DNA of 64,000 bases. It comes from Peterkaempfera sp044755465 (lineage in GTDB: Bacteria > Actinomycetota > Actinomycetes > Streptomycetales > Streptomycetaceae). Positions 7,937 through 16,651 of the stretch are shown here, piece after piece. Positions within the stretch are counted from its first letter, which is position 1; each line of letters starts with the position of its first letter. The stretch spans positions 1-64,000 of the forward strand of contig NZ_JBIVRB010000008.1 of assembly GCF_044755465.1 (NCBI RefSeq), read 5' to 3'. Position numbers and translations under genes: made by a program. The notes under the pieces are model-generated. The model worked only from the letters and a program-made list of their open reading frames with translations, searched no databases and had not been told where the DNA came from.

Positions 7937-8986
7937 TCAGCCGACCGGCCAGCGCGGCGCGTAGCCGCTGGTGAGCTCGGAGCGGTTGTGCCGCCACTTG
8001 GGTTCCTTGTTGACACTGCGGTTGGTGATGGAGCGCATGGCGCGGATGAACGGCCCGTAGGCGGTCATCAGCGCCGAGGAGAGCGAGCCGCCGGGCGGCT
8101 CGTCCATGAACGGCATGAACTTGTCGGGGAAGCCGGGCATGGTGCAGCCGATGCAGATGCCGCCGACGTTGGGGCAGCCGCCGACGCCGTCCATCCAGCC
8201 GCGCTTGGTGACGTTGCAGTTGACCACCGGCCCCCAGCACCCCACCTTCACCTGGCACTTGGGCGAGTTGTAGTCCTTGGCGAAGTCGCCCTGCTCGTAG
8301 TACGCGGCGCGGTCGCACCCCTCGTGGACGGTCTTGCCGAACAGCCAGGTCGGGCGCAGCTGCTCGTCCAGCGGGATGGTCGGGGCCAGCCCGGCGGCCT
8401 GGTGGAGGACCCAGAGCAGGGTCTCCATGAAGTTGTCAGGCTGGACGGGACAGCCGGGCACATTGACGATCGGCAGCCCGCCGGCCGAGCGGAAGTCCCA
8501 GCCGAGGTAGTCGGCGAGCCCCATGCAGCCGGTGGGGTTGCCGGCCATCGCGTGGATGCCGCCGTAGGTGGCGCAGGTGCCGATCGCGACCACCGCCCAG
8601 GCGCGGGGGGCCAGCCGGTCGAGCCAGTCGTTGAGGGTGATCGGCTCGCCGGTCTCCGGGTCGTTGCCCATGGAGGTCCAGTAGCCGTCGCCGTTGATGT
8701 TCTCGTTGGGGATGGAGCCCTCCACCACCAGGATGAACGGCTCGGCCAGCTCGCCGCGTGCGGCCCGGTGGAAGATCTCCAGGTAGCGGTCGCCGGTCTC
8801 GTACGCGAGCACCTTGTTGTGCAGGTTCACCTTGGGCAGGCCGGGGATCGCCCCCAGCACCACGTCCTCCAGGCTGGGCAGTGACGCGGCCGTCACCGAC
8901 ACCGTGTCGCCGTCGCAGCTCATCCCCTCGGAGGTCCACAGGATGTGGACCTCGTCGAAGGGCGGCGTCTTCAGTTCAGAACTCAC
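7937..8986 (-). CDS. hhyS: [NiFe] hydrogenase small subunit, group 1h
   Basis: 349 residues, Fe-S electron-transfer subunit. The proximal-cluster motif is TSEGMSCDGD: the usual CxxC is CxxD (C24, D27), the 3Cys-1Asp ligand set described for the group 1h enzyme of Ralstonia. Other ligands lie in GTCATYGG, VPGCPVQPDNF, HEGCDRAAYYEQGDF, CQVKVGCWGP, CPNVGGICIGCTMPGFPDK. There is no twin-arginine signal, so the enzyme should stay on the cytoplasmic side. The GTG at 8986 has GAAGGGA upstream; an upstream ATG would add a Pro/Gly-rich tail with no homology. A 234-base spacer precedes it, possibly holding an internal promoter. Confidence 0.96.
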   Translation of the reverse strand: MSSELKTPPFDEVHILWTSEGMSCDGDTVSVTAASLPSLEDVVLGAIPGLPKVNLHNKVLAYETGDRYLEIFHRAARGELAEPFILVVEGSIPNENINGDGYWTSMGNDPETGEPITLNDWLDRLAPRAWAVVAIGTCATYGGIHAMAGNPTGCMGLADYLGWDFRSAGGLPIVNVPGCPVQPDNFMETLLWVLHQAAGLAPTIPLDEQLRPTWLFGKTVHEGCDRAAYYEQGDFAKDYNSPKCQVKVGCWGPVVNCNVTKRGWMDGVGGCPNVGGICIGCTMPGFPDKFMPFMDEPPGGSLSSALMTAYGPFIRAMRSITNRSVNKEPKWRHNRSELTSGYAPRWPVG

Positions 8987-9220
8987 GGGCAAGTCCCTTC
9001 TGCGGCCGCCGTCGGGCGGGCCGCCGCCGATGGGCCTCGGCGGCGGTGGCGCCCGTGGATGCACCCGGCGCCACCTGGAGCACTTCTGCCCGCCGTACCG
9101 CGTTGATGCGGTGGCGGCCGGCGGTTCACCCGGTCGGACGTGCGGACCGGCCGGCCCGTGGGGCCTTCCGGTCCGCAGATCCTCCGGCCCGCAGATCCTC
9201 CGGCCGGCAGATCCGGCCGG

Positions 9221-10315
9221 TCAGCAGATCCGGGGCAGCTGCTCGCCCAGCGGCAGGTCCACGATCCGGGTGCCGCCCAACGCGGTGCGGGCCACCACCA
9301 TCCCCGGGTGGTCCGCGACGCACTCCCCGATCAGCGCCGCGCCCCGGCCCTGCGGGTGGGCGTGCATGGCGGCGAGGACGGCGTCGGCCTGCTCGCGGGG
9401 GACGAAGGCCACCAGGCGGCCCTCGTTGGCGACGTACAGCGGGTCCAGGCCGAGCAGGGCGCAGGCCGCGGCGACCGGGTCGGGCACCGGCAGCCGGCGC
9501 TCCTCCAGCACCACCCCGGTGCCCGAGGCGGCGGCGATCTCGTTGAGCACCGCCGCGACCCCGCCCCGGGTGGCGTCGCGCAGGGCGTGCAACTGCGGGG
9601 CGGCGGCCAGCATCGCCTGGACCAGGCCGCTCAGCGGCGCGGTGTCGCTCTCCACCTCGGCGCCGAACTCCAGCCCCTCGCGGACGCTCATGATGGCCAC
9701 GCCGTGCCGGCCGATCGGACCGCTGACGATCACCGCGTCGCCGGGTGCGGCGCGCTGCGGGCGGATGTCGACGCCCGGCGGCACCAGGCCGATGCCCGCC
9801 GTGTTGACGTACACGCCGTCGCCGTGCCCGGCGTCCACCACCTTGGTGTCCCCGGTGACGACGGTGACGCCCGCCGCGCTGGCGGCCGCGCCGATCGCCT
9901 CGGCCACCCGGCCGACCACGGCCAGCTCGGTGCCCTCCTCCAGGATGAAGGCGCAGGAGAGGTACGCCGGGACGGCGCCGCTCATGGCCAGGTCGTTGAC
10001 GGTGCCGTTGACGGCCAGGTCACCGATGGAGCCGCCGGGGAAGAACAGCGGCCGCACCACATAGGAGTCGGTGGAGAAGGCGATCCGGGCGCCGCCCAGG
10101 CTCACCGTCGCGGAGTCGGTGAGGGCCGCCAGCTCGGGGCTGCCGTACGCGGGCGCGAACAGGTGCCGGACCAGCTCGGCGGAGAGCGCCCCGCCGCCGC
10201 CGTGCCCCATCACCACCACCGGGTGGTCGCGCAGCGGCAGCGGGCAGCTCCAGGCGGTGAGATCCGGCTGCGGTGCCGGTTCGGGCTTGGGGGTCAGGTC
10301 GAGGGTGTCAGCCAA
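9221..10315 (-). CDS. hypE: Hydrogenase maturation protein HypE
   Basis: 364 residues, AIR-synthase-like ATPase that dehydrates the carbamoyl group to the cyanide ligand of the active-site iron. Visible hallmarks are GHGGGGALSAELV near the N-terminus, STDSYVV, GDLAVNGTVNDLAMSGA, VTGDTKVV, DATRGGVAAVLNE and the invariant C-terminal PRIC, whose cysteine carries the carbamoyl/cyanide. It overlaps hypD by eight bases. Just past the stop, the octamer gcagatcc recurs four times, suggesting local duplication of the gene end. Confidence 0.95.
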   Translation of the reverse strand: MADTLDLTPKPEPAPQPDLTAWSCPLPLRDHPVVVMGHGGGGALSAELVRHLFAPAYGSPELAALTDSATVSLGGARIAFSTDSYVVRPLFFPGGSIGDLAVNGTVNDLAMSGAVPAYLSCAFILEEGTELAVVGRVAEAIGAAASAAGVTVVTGDTKVVDAGHGDGVYVNTAGIGLVPPGVDIRPQRAAPGDAVIVSGPIGRHGVAIMSVREGLEFGAEVESDTAPLSGLVQAMLAAAPQLHALRDATRGGVAAVLNEIAAASGTGVVLEERRLPVPDPVAAACALLGLDPLYVANEGRLVAFVPREQADAVLAAMHAHPQGRGAALIGECVADHPGMVVARTALGGTRIVDLPLGEQLPRIC

Positions 10316-11435
10316 CGGGGGTCGCCTCCTGGGCGGGCCGCGCCGCGTGGTCCAGGCGGCGGTAGAGGTAGTAGGCGGCGCAGGCGCCCTCGCTGGAGAC
10401 CATGGTGGCGCCCAGCGGGGTGCGCGGGGTGCACTGGGCGCCGAAGGCGGCGCACTCGTGCGGCTTGAGCAGCCCCTGCAGCACCTCGCCGCTGCGGCAG
10501 AGCGCGGACTCCCGGGTGGTGATGCCGCTGACGCCGAAGCGGTGCTCGGCGTCGAAGTCCCGGTACGCGTCGGAGAGCCGCCAGCCGCTGCCGGGGATGA
10601 CGCCGATGCCGCGCCAGGCGCGGTCGGTGACGGTGAAGACCTCCGCCAGCATCCGCAGCGCCGCCGGGTTGCCGGCCGCCTGGACGGCCCGGGGGTAGGC
10701 GTTCTCCACCCGGTGCTCGCCGCGCTCCAGCTGGTGGACGGTGCGGCGGATGCCCTCCAGGATGTCCAGCGGCTCGAAGCCGGTGACCACGATCGGCACC
10801 CGGTACCGCTCGGCCAGCGCCGGGTACTCCCCGGTGCCCATCACGCTGCACACATGCCCGGCGGCCAGGAACGCCTGCACCCGGCAGCGCGGCGACTGCA
10901 TGATCGCCTCGATGGCGGGCGGCACCAGGACGTGCGAGACCAGCAGGCTGAAGTTGTCCACGCCCAGCCGCCGGGCCTCGTGCACGGCCATCGCGTTGGC
11001 CGGCGCGGTGGTCTCGAAGCCGATGCCGAAGAAGACCACCTGCCGCCCGGGGTGCTGCCGGGCGATGGCCAGCGCGTCCAGCGGCGAGTACACCACCCGT
11101 ACGTCGCCGCCCGCGCTCTTGACCCGGAAGAGGTCCCGGTCGGTGCCGGGCACCCGCAGCATGTCGCCGAAGGAGCAGAAGACCACGCCGGGCCGGGAGG
11201 CGATCTCCAGCGCCTTGTCGATCACCTCCAGCGGGGTGACGCAGACCGGGCAGCCGGGGCCGTGGATCAGCTCGATGCCCTCGGGGAGCAGCTGGTCGAT
11301 GCCGTGCCGGATGATCGAGTGGGTCTGGCCGCCGCAGACCTCCATCATCGCCCAGGGGCGGGTGGCGGTGGCGTGGATGTCGTCCAGCAGCCGCCTGGCC
11401 AGGTCGGGGTTGTTGAACTCCTCCAGGTACTTCAT
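10308..11435 (-). CDS. hypD: Hydrogenase maturation protein HypD
   Basis: 375 residues. HypD holds the Fe(CN)2CO unit with HypC. Conserved elements: MEVCGGQTHSI (Cys34 region), GPGCPVCVTP, FCSFGDMLRVPG, FGIGFETTAPANA, the 4Fe-4S ligands toward the C-terminus (SALCRSGEVLQG, HECAAFGAQCTPRTPLGA, SSEGACAAYY). It overlaps hypE (8 bp) and hypC (4 bp), so the three are translationally coupled. Confidence 0.95.
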   Translation of the reverse strand: MKYLEEFNNPDLARRLLDDIHATATRPWAMMEVCGGQTHSIIRHGIDQLLPEGIELIHGPGCPVCVTPLEVIDKALEIASRPGVVFCSFGDMLRVPGTDRDLFRVKSAGGDVRVVYSPLDALAIARQHPGRQVVFFGIGFETTAPANAMAVHEARRLGVDNFSLLVSHVLVPPAIEAIMQSPRCRVQAFLAAGHVCSVMGTGEYPALAERYRVPIVVTGFEPLDILEGIRRTVHQLERGEHRVENAYPRAVQAAGNPAALRMLAEVFTVTDRAWRGIGVIPGSGWRLSDAYRDFDAEHRFGVSGITTRESALCRSGEVLQGLLKPHECAAFGAQCTPRTPLGATMVSSEGACAAYYLYRRLDHAARPAQEATPVG

Positions 11436-11737
11436 CGTGCGCCCTCCTCGGCCGCCACCGCTCGGCCCGCCTCGGCCGCCGCGCGGCCCCAGGCGTCACC
11501 GAACTCCTCCTCCAACACGCCGAGCTGCTCGAACAGCTCCAGCGTGGCGCGGGCCGACTCCTCGTCCAGCCGTTGCAGGGCGAACCCCACGTGCACGATG
11601 GCGTAGTCGCCCACCTCGATCTCGGGCAGGTAGGCGAGGCAGACGTCCTTCACCACGCCGCCGAAGTCGACCTGGGCCATCCGGGTACCGTCGCGCTCCT
11701 CAATGCCGACCACTCTGCCGGGCACTGCCAGGCACAT
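11432..11737 (-). CDS. hypC: Hydrogenase maturation chaperone HypC
   Basis: 101 residues beginning MCLAVPGRVVGIEERDG; the Cys2 left after Met removal is the iron-binding and HypD-binding residue. The protein has the usual small beta-barrel pattern (AQVDFGGVVKDVCLAYLPEIEVGDYAIVHVGFALQRLD) and a slightly long acidic/alanine-rich C-terminal helix. A strong AAGGAGG lies just upstream, after the tandem-repeat spacer separating it from hypF. Confidence 0.95.
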   Translation of the reverse strand: MCLAVPGRVVGIEERDGTRMAQVDFGGVVKDVCLAYLPEIEVGDYAIVHVGFALQRLDEESARATLELFEQLGVLEEEFGDAWGRAAAEAGRAVAAEEGAR

Positions 11738-11769
11738 GGCTGTCCTCCTTCGTTCGTCTGGGTACGTCT

Positions 11770-11852
11770 GCTGTTCGCCCGCTGTCCGTCCGCTGTCCGT
11801 CCGCTGTCCGCCTGCTGTCCGTCCGGGTCCGCCCGGGTCCGCCCGGGTCCGC
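11770..11852. repeat. Short tandem repeats in the hypF-hypC spacer
   Basis: The 127-base spacer contains four near-identical copies of ctgtccgtcc(g) (11-bp steps) followed by three copies of gggtccgccc (10-bp steps). It sits inside the operon upstream of the hypC ribosome site, so copy-number change would alter only spacing, not coding sequence. Confidence 0.8.
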
Positions 11853-11864
11853 CGGCGGCGGCGG

Positions 11865-14234
11865 TCAGGGCGCCGCGATCCGGGCCGCCACCACCGCCTG
11901 GCCGAGCGCCAGCCCGCCGTCACCGGCCGGGACGACGCGGTGCCGCAGCACGGTGAAGCCGTCCTCGGCCAGCGCGGCGGCGCACGCCTGGTCCAGCAGG
12001 GCGTTGCCGAAGACGCCGCCGGAGAGCGCCGCCGTGCCCACCCCGGTCTCCCGGCGGGCGGCCCGGCAGACCGCGCGCACCGCCGCCGCGACACCCCGGT
12101 GGAACCGGGCGGCGACCACCGCCGCCCCGGCCCCGGCCCGCAGGTCGTCCACGGCCGCCCGGAGCACCGGCGCCGGGTCGAGCAGCATCGGCTGCCCGCC
12201 GGCGGGCGGCGTCGGCCGCAGGCCGAAGGCGTAGCCCGGCCCGGGGTCCCCGGCGGTCAGCGCGGCCGCCTCCAGCTCCACGGCGGCCTGCGCCTCGTAC
12301 TGCGAGCGGTGGCAGACCCCCGCCAGCGAGGAGACCGCGTCGAACAGCCGGCCCATGCTGGACGTCGGCGCGCAGCCGATCCCCCGCTCCAGCTGGCGGC
12401 CGAGCACCCGCAGCTCGTCGGCGGTGCAGGCGGCGACGCAGGGCAGATCGCCGTCCCACGGCAGTCCGGCGGCCCGCAGGTGCGACAGCGCCATCCGGCA
12501 CGGGTTGCGGACGGCCGCGTCACCGCCGGGCAGCGGTACGTAGCGCAGCTGGGCCAGGCGGCGGTAGCCCGCGTAGTCCGCGAGCAGCACCTCGCCGCCC
12601 CAGACCGCGCCGTCGTCGCCGTAGCCGGTGCCGTCGAACGCCACCCCGATGACCGGGGCGGTGCCGTCGCAGCCGTTCTCCGCCATGGCGGCGGCGACAT
12701 GGGCGTGGTGGTGCTGCACCAGGGCGAGCGGGTGGCGGTCGGCGGCGCGGCGGCGGGCCCACTGGGCGGAGCGGTAGCCGGGGTGGCGGTCGGCGGCCAG
12801 CACGGCGGGGGTGACGCCGGTGAGCATCCGCAGATGGCGCTCGGCCCGTTCGAACGCCTTGAGGGTGTCCAGGTCGCCCATGTCGCCGATGTGCGCGGAG
12901 AGCCAGGCGGAGCGCCCCTCGGCCAGGCAGAGGGTGTTCTTCAGATCGCCGCCGACGGCGAGCACCGGCCGCACCGGCACCGGCAGCTCGATCCGGCCGG
13001 GGGCGTAGCCGCGCGAGCGGCGGATCGGCATCGGGCGGCCGTCGGCCCCGGCGCGGACCACGGAGTCGTCGCAGGAGACCCGGATGGCCCGGTCGTGCCA
13101 GAGCCAGGCGTCGGCCAGGCCCGCCAGCCGGTCGCGGGCCTCCCGGTCGTCGATGACCAGCGGCTCGCCGGAGCGGTTGCCGCTGGTGACGACGAGGACG
13201 CGGGGGCCGGGCGGGTCGCCGGGCAGGCCGAACAGCAGCCGGTGGACGGGGGTGTACGGCAGCATCACGCCCATGTCCGGGCTGCCGGGGCAGACGGCGG
13301 CGGCCAGGCCGTCGGGGGTGCGGCGGCGCAGCAGCACGATGGGGCGGCGGCGGCCGGTGAGCAGGTCGTGCTCGGCGGGGCCGATCCGGCCCAGGGTGGC
13401 GGCGGTCTCCAGGTCGGCGGCCATCACGGCGAACGGCTTGCCGCCGCGTGCCTTGCGGCGGCGCAGCTCGGTGACGGCGGCCTGGTCGGCGGCGTCGCAG
13501 ACCAGGTGGTAGCCGCCCAGGCCCTTGACCGCCAGCACCGCGCCCGTGGTGAGCAGCCGCCGGGCGTGGGCGAGTGCCTGGTCGCCCTCGCGCTGCGGGG
13601 CGCCGCCGGGCGGGTGGCTGAGCGTCAGCCGGGGGCCGCAGGAGCGGCAGGCCAGTGGCTGGGCGTGGAAGCGGCGGTCGGCGGGGTCGGTGTACTCGGC
13701 CGCGCAGCGGGGGCACATCGGGAAGGCGGCCATGGTGGTGGTGGCGCGGTCGTACGGCAGTGCGGTGACGATGGTGAAGCGGGGTCCGCAGTGGGTGCAG
13801 GAGATGAACGGGTGCCGGTGGCGGCGGTCGCCGGGGGCGGCCAGCTCGGCCAGGCAGGCGTCGCAGGTGGCGATGTCCGGCGGTACCAGGGTGCGGCCCT
13901 CGCCCGGCTGCGAGGCGAGGATGGCGAAGCCGGTGGCGCCGCGTACCGGCTGCGGCTCATGGCTGACGGAGGTGATCTCGGCGAGCGGCGGGGCCTGGGT
14001 GGCCAGGCGGCGGCAGAAGTCCTCGACGGCGGGCAGCGGGCCCTCGACCTCGGTGACCACTCCGGTCGGGCCGTTGGCGACCTGCCCGGCCAGTCCGAGT
14101 TCGGCGGCCAGGGCGTGGACGAAGGGGCGGAAGCCGACGCCCTGGACGACGCCGCGTACGGTCACCCGGCGCCGGACCGGGCCGGCCGGCGGCCGGGCGG
14201 CGGTGGCCAGGGCCGCGCTGCGCACCGTGTCCAC
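11865..14234 (-). CDS. hypF: Carbamoyltransferase HypF
   Basis: 789 residues with the full domain series: acylphosphatase domain (VRGVVQGVGFRPFVHAL, residues ~27-110), two paired zinc fingers (CDACLAEL...CTHCGPRF and CPRCAAEY...CRSCGPRL), YrdC-like domain (KGLGGYHLVCDA) and a Kae1-like carbamoyltransferase domain (HHHAHVAAAMAENG, AFDGTGYGDDG, SGGVFGN). HypF uses carbamoyl phosphate and ATP to carbamoylate the HypE C-terminal cysteine. I place the start at GTG 14234, seven bases after hypB; longer in-frame extensions would only translate the hypB His-codon repeats out of frame. Confidence 0.95.
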   Translation of the reverse strand: MDTVRSAALATAARPPAGPVRRRVTVRGVVQGVGFRPFVHALAAELGLAGQVANGPTGVVTEVEGPLPAVEDFCRRLATQAPPLAEITSVSHEPQPVRGATGFAILASQPGEGRTLVPPDIATCDACLAELAAPGDRRHRHPFISCTHCGPRFTIVTALPYDRATTTMAAFPMCPRCAAEYTDPADRRFHAQPLACRSCGPRLTLSHPPGGAPQREGDQALAHARRLLTTGAVLAVKGLGGYHLVCDAADQAAVTELRRRKARGGKPFAVMAADLETAATLGRIGPAEHDLLTGRRRPIVLLRRRTPDGLAAAVCPGSPDMGVMLPYTPVHRLLFGLPGDPPGPRVLVVTSGNRSGEPLVIDDREARDRLAGLADAWLWHDRAIRVSCDDSVVRAGADGRPMPIRRSRGYAPGRIELPVPVRPVLAVGGDLKNTLCLAEGRSAWLSAHIGDMGDLDTLKAFERAERHLRMLTGVTPAVLAADRHPGYRSAQWARRRAADRHPLALVQHHHAHVAAAMAENGCDGTAPVIGVAFDGTGYGDDGAVWGGEVLLADYAGYRRLAQLRYVPLPGGDAAVRNPCRMALSHLRAAGLPWDGDLPCVAACTADELRVLGRQLERGIGCAPTSSMGRLFDAVSSLAGVCHRSQYEAQAAVELEAAALTAGDPGPGYAFGLRPTPPAGGQPMLLDPAPVLRAAVDDLRAGAGAAVVAARFHRGVAAAVRAVCRAARRETGVGTAALSGGVFGNALLDQACAAALAEDGFTVLRHRVVPAGDGGLALGQAVVAARIAAP

Positions 14235-14241
14235 GGCCGGG

Positions 14242-15093
14242 CTACCGGGCCGCTGCGGCGGGCGCGGGGGTGGGGTGGGTGTGGCCGTGCCCGGCGTCGT
14301 GCGCGTGGGTGTGGCCGTGCCCGGCGTCGTGCCCGTGGTCGTGGTCGTGCCCGTGCCCGTGGTCGTGGGTGTGCCCGTGGTCGTGGGTGTGCCCATGGGC
14401 GGCGTGCTCACCGGCCAGCGGCGGGCGGTGCACCGGGGCTCCGTCGCAGACGGCGTGCACCCGGTCCCACAGCTCGGCCACGCCCTCGCCGGTGCGGGCG
14501 GAGGTGCGCAGCACCTGGACGCCCGGGTTGACCCGGCCGACGTTCCGGGTGAAGGCGTCGTCGTCGAAGCCCACCGGCTGCGCCAGGTCGGCCTTGGTGA
14601 GGACGACCAGGTTGGCCAGGCCGAACGCGGCCGGGTACTTCACCGGCTTGTCCTCACCCTCGGTCACCGACATCAGCGCGATGCGCAGGGTCTCCCCCAG
14701 GTCGTAGGAGGCCGGGCAGACCAGGTTGCCGACGTTCTCCACGAACAGCGCCCTGGTGTCCTCGGGCAGCCAGCCGTCGAGGTGGGCGCGCATCCGGTCG
14801 GCCTCCAGGTGGCAGAGGCCGCCGGTGAGCACCTGCTTGACCGGCACCCCGGAGCGGGCGAGCCGGCGGGCGTCGTTCTCGGTGGCGAGGTCGGCGGTGA
14901 TCGCGGCGACCGGTACGCCGAGTGACCGGGCGTGGCCGAGGACGAGTTCCAGCAGCGCGGTCTTGCCGCTGCCGGGGCTGGAGAGCAGGTTGACGGCGAT
15001 GGTGCCGCGTGCTGCCAGGTCGGCGCGGAGTGCGGCGGCCAGGTCGTCGTTCTTCGCCAGGACGGACTGCTGTAGGTCAACGACGCGGCACAT
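14242..15093 (-). CDS. hypB: Nickel-inserting GTPase HypB with C-terminal histidine tail
   Basis: 283 residues. G-domain motifs: P-loop SSPGSGKTAL (~38-47), DLATENDARR, the metal-site region QVLTGGLCHLEADR, VENVGNLVCPASYDLGE, and LTKADL. Residues ~230-273 form a tail with about 20 histidines alternating with Gly, Asp and Thr. In many HypB proteins such a nickel-storage His stretch is N-terminal, so its position here is notable. The tail is encoded by imperfect tandem DNA repeats (14265-14405). It overlaps hypA by 17 bases. Confidence 0.95.
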   Translation of the reverse strand: MCRVVDLQQSVLAKNDDLAAALRADLAARGTIAVNLLSSPGSGKTALLELVLGHARSLGVPVAAITADLATENDARRLARSGVPVKQVLTGGLCHLEADRMRAHLDGWLPEDTRALFVENVGNLVCPASYDLGETLRIALMSVTEGEDKPVKYPAAFGLANLVVLTKADLAQPVGFDDDAFTRNVGRVNPGVQVLRTSARTGEGVAELWDRVHAVCDGAPVHRPPLAGEHAAHGHTHDHGHTHDHGHGHDHDHGHDAGHGHTHAHDAGHGHTHPTPAPAAAAR

Positions 15094-15472
15094 CGGCGGC
15101 CGCCTCCTCTTCGTGGGGGGACTGCGGGTCGGCGAAGCGGACGCCGGTCAGCTCCAGCTCCCGGCCGGCGAGCACCTCCACGGCGGCACCGTCGCAGTGC
15201 GGGCAGTACAGGGACGGCGGCGAACCCACCGGAAAGCCGCTGTCGCACCGGGTGCAGCGGGCCCTGGCGGGCACCTCCTCGACCACCAGCCGGGCGCCGT
15301 GCAGCACGGTGCCCTCCTGGGCCACGGTGAAGGAGAACCGCAGGGCTTCCGGCTCGACCCCGGCCAGTGACCCGATCCGCAGCCGCACCTCTTCGGCGCG
15401 GTCCGCCCCGTGCTCGCGGGCCAGCTCCTCGACCGCCTCCACGACCGCCACCGCGATGGACAACTCGTGCAT
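15077..15472 (-). CDS. hypA: Nickel metallochaperone HypA
   Basis: 131 residues starting MHELSIAVAVVE, where the N-terminal His-Glu provides nickel ligands. A zinc-ribbon with CTRCDSG and YCPHCDG (two CxxC pairs) sits in the C-terminal half. It is the first gene of the minus-strand hydrogenase operon; the promoter should lie in the 190-base spacer before the DMT gene. It passes nickel to HypB, whose gene it overlaps. Confidence 0.95.
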   Translation of the reverse strand: MHELSIAVAVVEAVEELAREHGADRAEEVRLRIGSLAGVEPEALRFSFTVAQEGTVLHGARLVVEEVPARARCTRCDSGFPVGSPPSLYCPHCDGAAVEVLAGRELELTGVRFADPQSPHEEEAAADVPRR

Positions 15473-15663
15473 GGCGTTGTTCCCGTCCGTGGAGGTCGCT
15501 ACCTGGTGACGCTACGCAATACTTCTCCCGCAAACCGTCACAGATACGGACGAACTACAGCATCCCACTCGGACAGCGCACACCTTTCCCACCGAGAGCC
15601 GCACCCACCCCCCTCCGCACCCGCGAACGCACGATCGAGACCCACCGCTACGCCGGCGGCCGG

Positions 15664-15700
15664 TCACTCGCGCAGTTCCGCGCGCCCCCGGCCGGGCCGC
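15664..15700. repeat. Partial copy of the dispersed cgcgcagttccccgcgcccc element
   Basis: The sequence tcactcgcgcagttccgcgcgcccc matches the core of the left-end repeat array apart from small changes. It overlaps the 3' end of the membrane-protein gene, so the element supplies that protein's last residues (RGRAELRE). Confidence 0.7.
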
Positions 15701-16572
15701 CCCCCAGCGGCGCCCCGGCCGCCGGAGCCGGTGGGCATCGTCGGGTGGCGGCCCAGGACGAAGACACCGGTCACCACGGCGATGAGCCCGATCACCTGAC
15801 CGGCCAGCGCCGCCGGGGTGACCCGCAGCCGGTCACCGAGGAAGCCGATGCCGCAGGCGATCCCGGCCAGCGGCTCGGCGGCGGTCAGCGCGGGCAGCGA
15901 CATCCGCAGCGGCCCCACCTCGAACGCGCTCTGCACCAGCAGCAGCCCGGTGACGGCCACCGCGACGATGGCGTACGGCTCCCAGCTGGTCACCAGCCCG
16001 GTGAACCCGGAGTCGCTCCAGATGCCGCTGGAGGTACGGGTCAGCGCGTCCTGCAACCCGTACAGCAGCCCGGCGGCGGCGGCCAGCAGCGGCGGCTCCT
16101 TGACGATCTGGAGGTGCCTGGCGACCGCGACCAGGACCAGGGCGGCGCCCACCACCGAGCCGAACACCAGCCAGTGCCGCAGGGCGCTGATCTCCGCGGC
16201 CGAGCCGCCCTCCGGGCGGCCCGCGACGATGAAGGCGGCCACACCCCCGCTGAGCAGCAGGACGCCGGTCCAGCCGGACAGGCCGAGCCGCTGGCCGCCG
16301 CGCCACCGGGCCAGGGCCATGGCGAAGAGCAGGTTGGTGGCGAGCAGCGGCTCGACATGGGAGAGGTCGCCCCTGGCCAGCGCCAGGACGCTGAAGATCT
16401 GGCCCGCCACCATGCAGCCCATGCCCCAGAGCCAGACCGGGATGCGGACCAGGTCGAGCAGCAGCCGGTAGCTGAGCATGTCCGCTTGCGGCGCCTGCTC
16501 GGCGGCATGCTGCTGGAGGACGAAGCCCAGGCCGATCAGGCACGCCGCGATCAGGGCGTATGTGTAGAGCAC
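15664..16572 (-). CDS. DMT/EamA-like multi-spanning membrane protein
   Basis: About 302 residues with nine to ten hydrophobic segments and the two-half layout of drug/metabolite transporters: LYTYALIAACLIGLGFVLQQHAA, WLWGMGCMVAGQIFSVLALA, FLLATNLLFAMAL-like helices, and a late PLAGIACGIGFLGDRL segment. The E-P-L-L / E-P-L-A motifs in each half are typical. I use the GTG at 16572; other starts are possible. It is a paralogue of the next gene, and both follow the hydrogenase operon on the same strand. The substrate is unknown. The last ~8 residues derive from a repeat element. Confidence 0.75.
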   Translation of the reverse strand: MLYTYALIAACLIGLGFVLQQHAAEQAPQADMLSYRLLLDLVRIPVWLWGMGCMVAGQIFSVLALARGDLSHVEPLLATNLLFAMALARWRGGQRLGLSGWTGVLLLSGGVAAFIVAGRPEGGSAAEISALRHWLVFGSVVGAALVLVAVARHLQIVKEPPLLAAAAGLLYGLQDALTRTSSGIWSDSGFTGLVTSWEPYAIVAVAVTGLLLVQSAFEVGPLRMSLPALTAAEPLAGIACGIGFLGDRLRVTPAALAGQVIGLIAVVTGVFVLGRHPTMPTGSGGRGAAGGRPGRGRAELRE

Positions 16573-16651
16573 TCCGGAAACACCCCTGTCCGGTACCGGT
16601 GTCGAGTGGCATGGGTACCCCGTGGCGGCCGCCGGATACCGCCCGTACCGG

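Noticed and set aside
7909..8016. Longer N-terminus for the hydrogenase large subunit
   Set aside because: It would overlap the small-subunit gene in an unrelated frame and has no homologous sequence; GTG 7908 has a proper ribosome site and starts before the conserved VAFDPITRI segment.
14235..14411. Extra 59-residue N-terminus for HypF rich in Thr/Pro
   Set aside because: It is the hypB His-codon repeat read in another frame; the overlap with hypB would be 170 bases and the acylphosphatase domain begins well after 14234.
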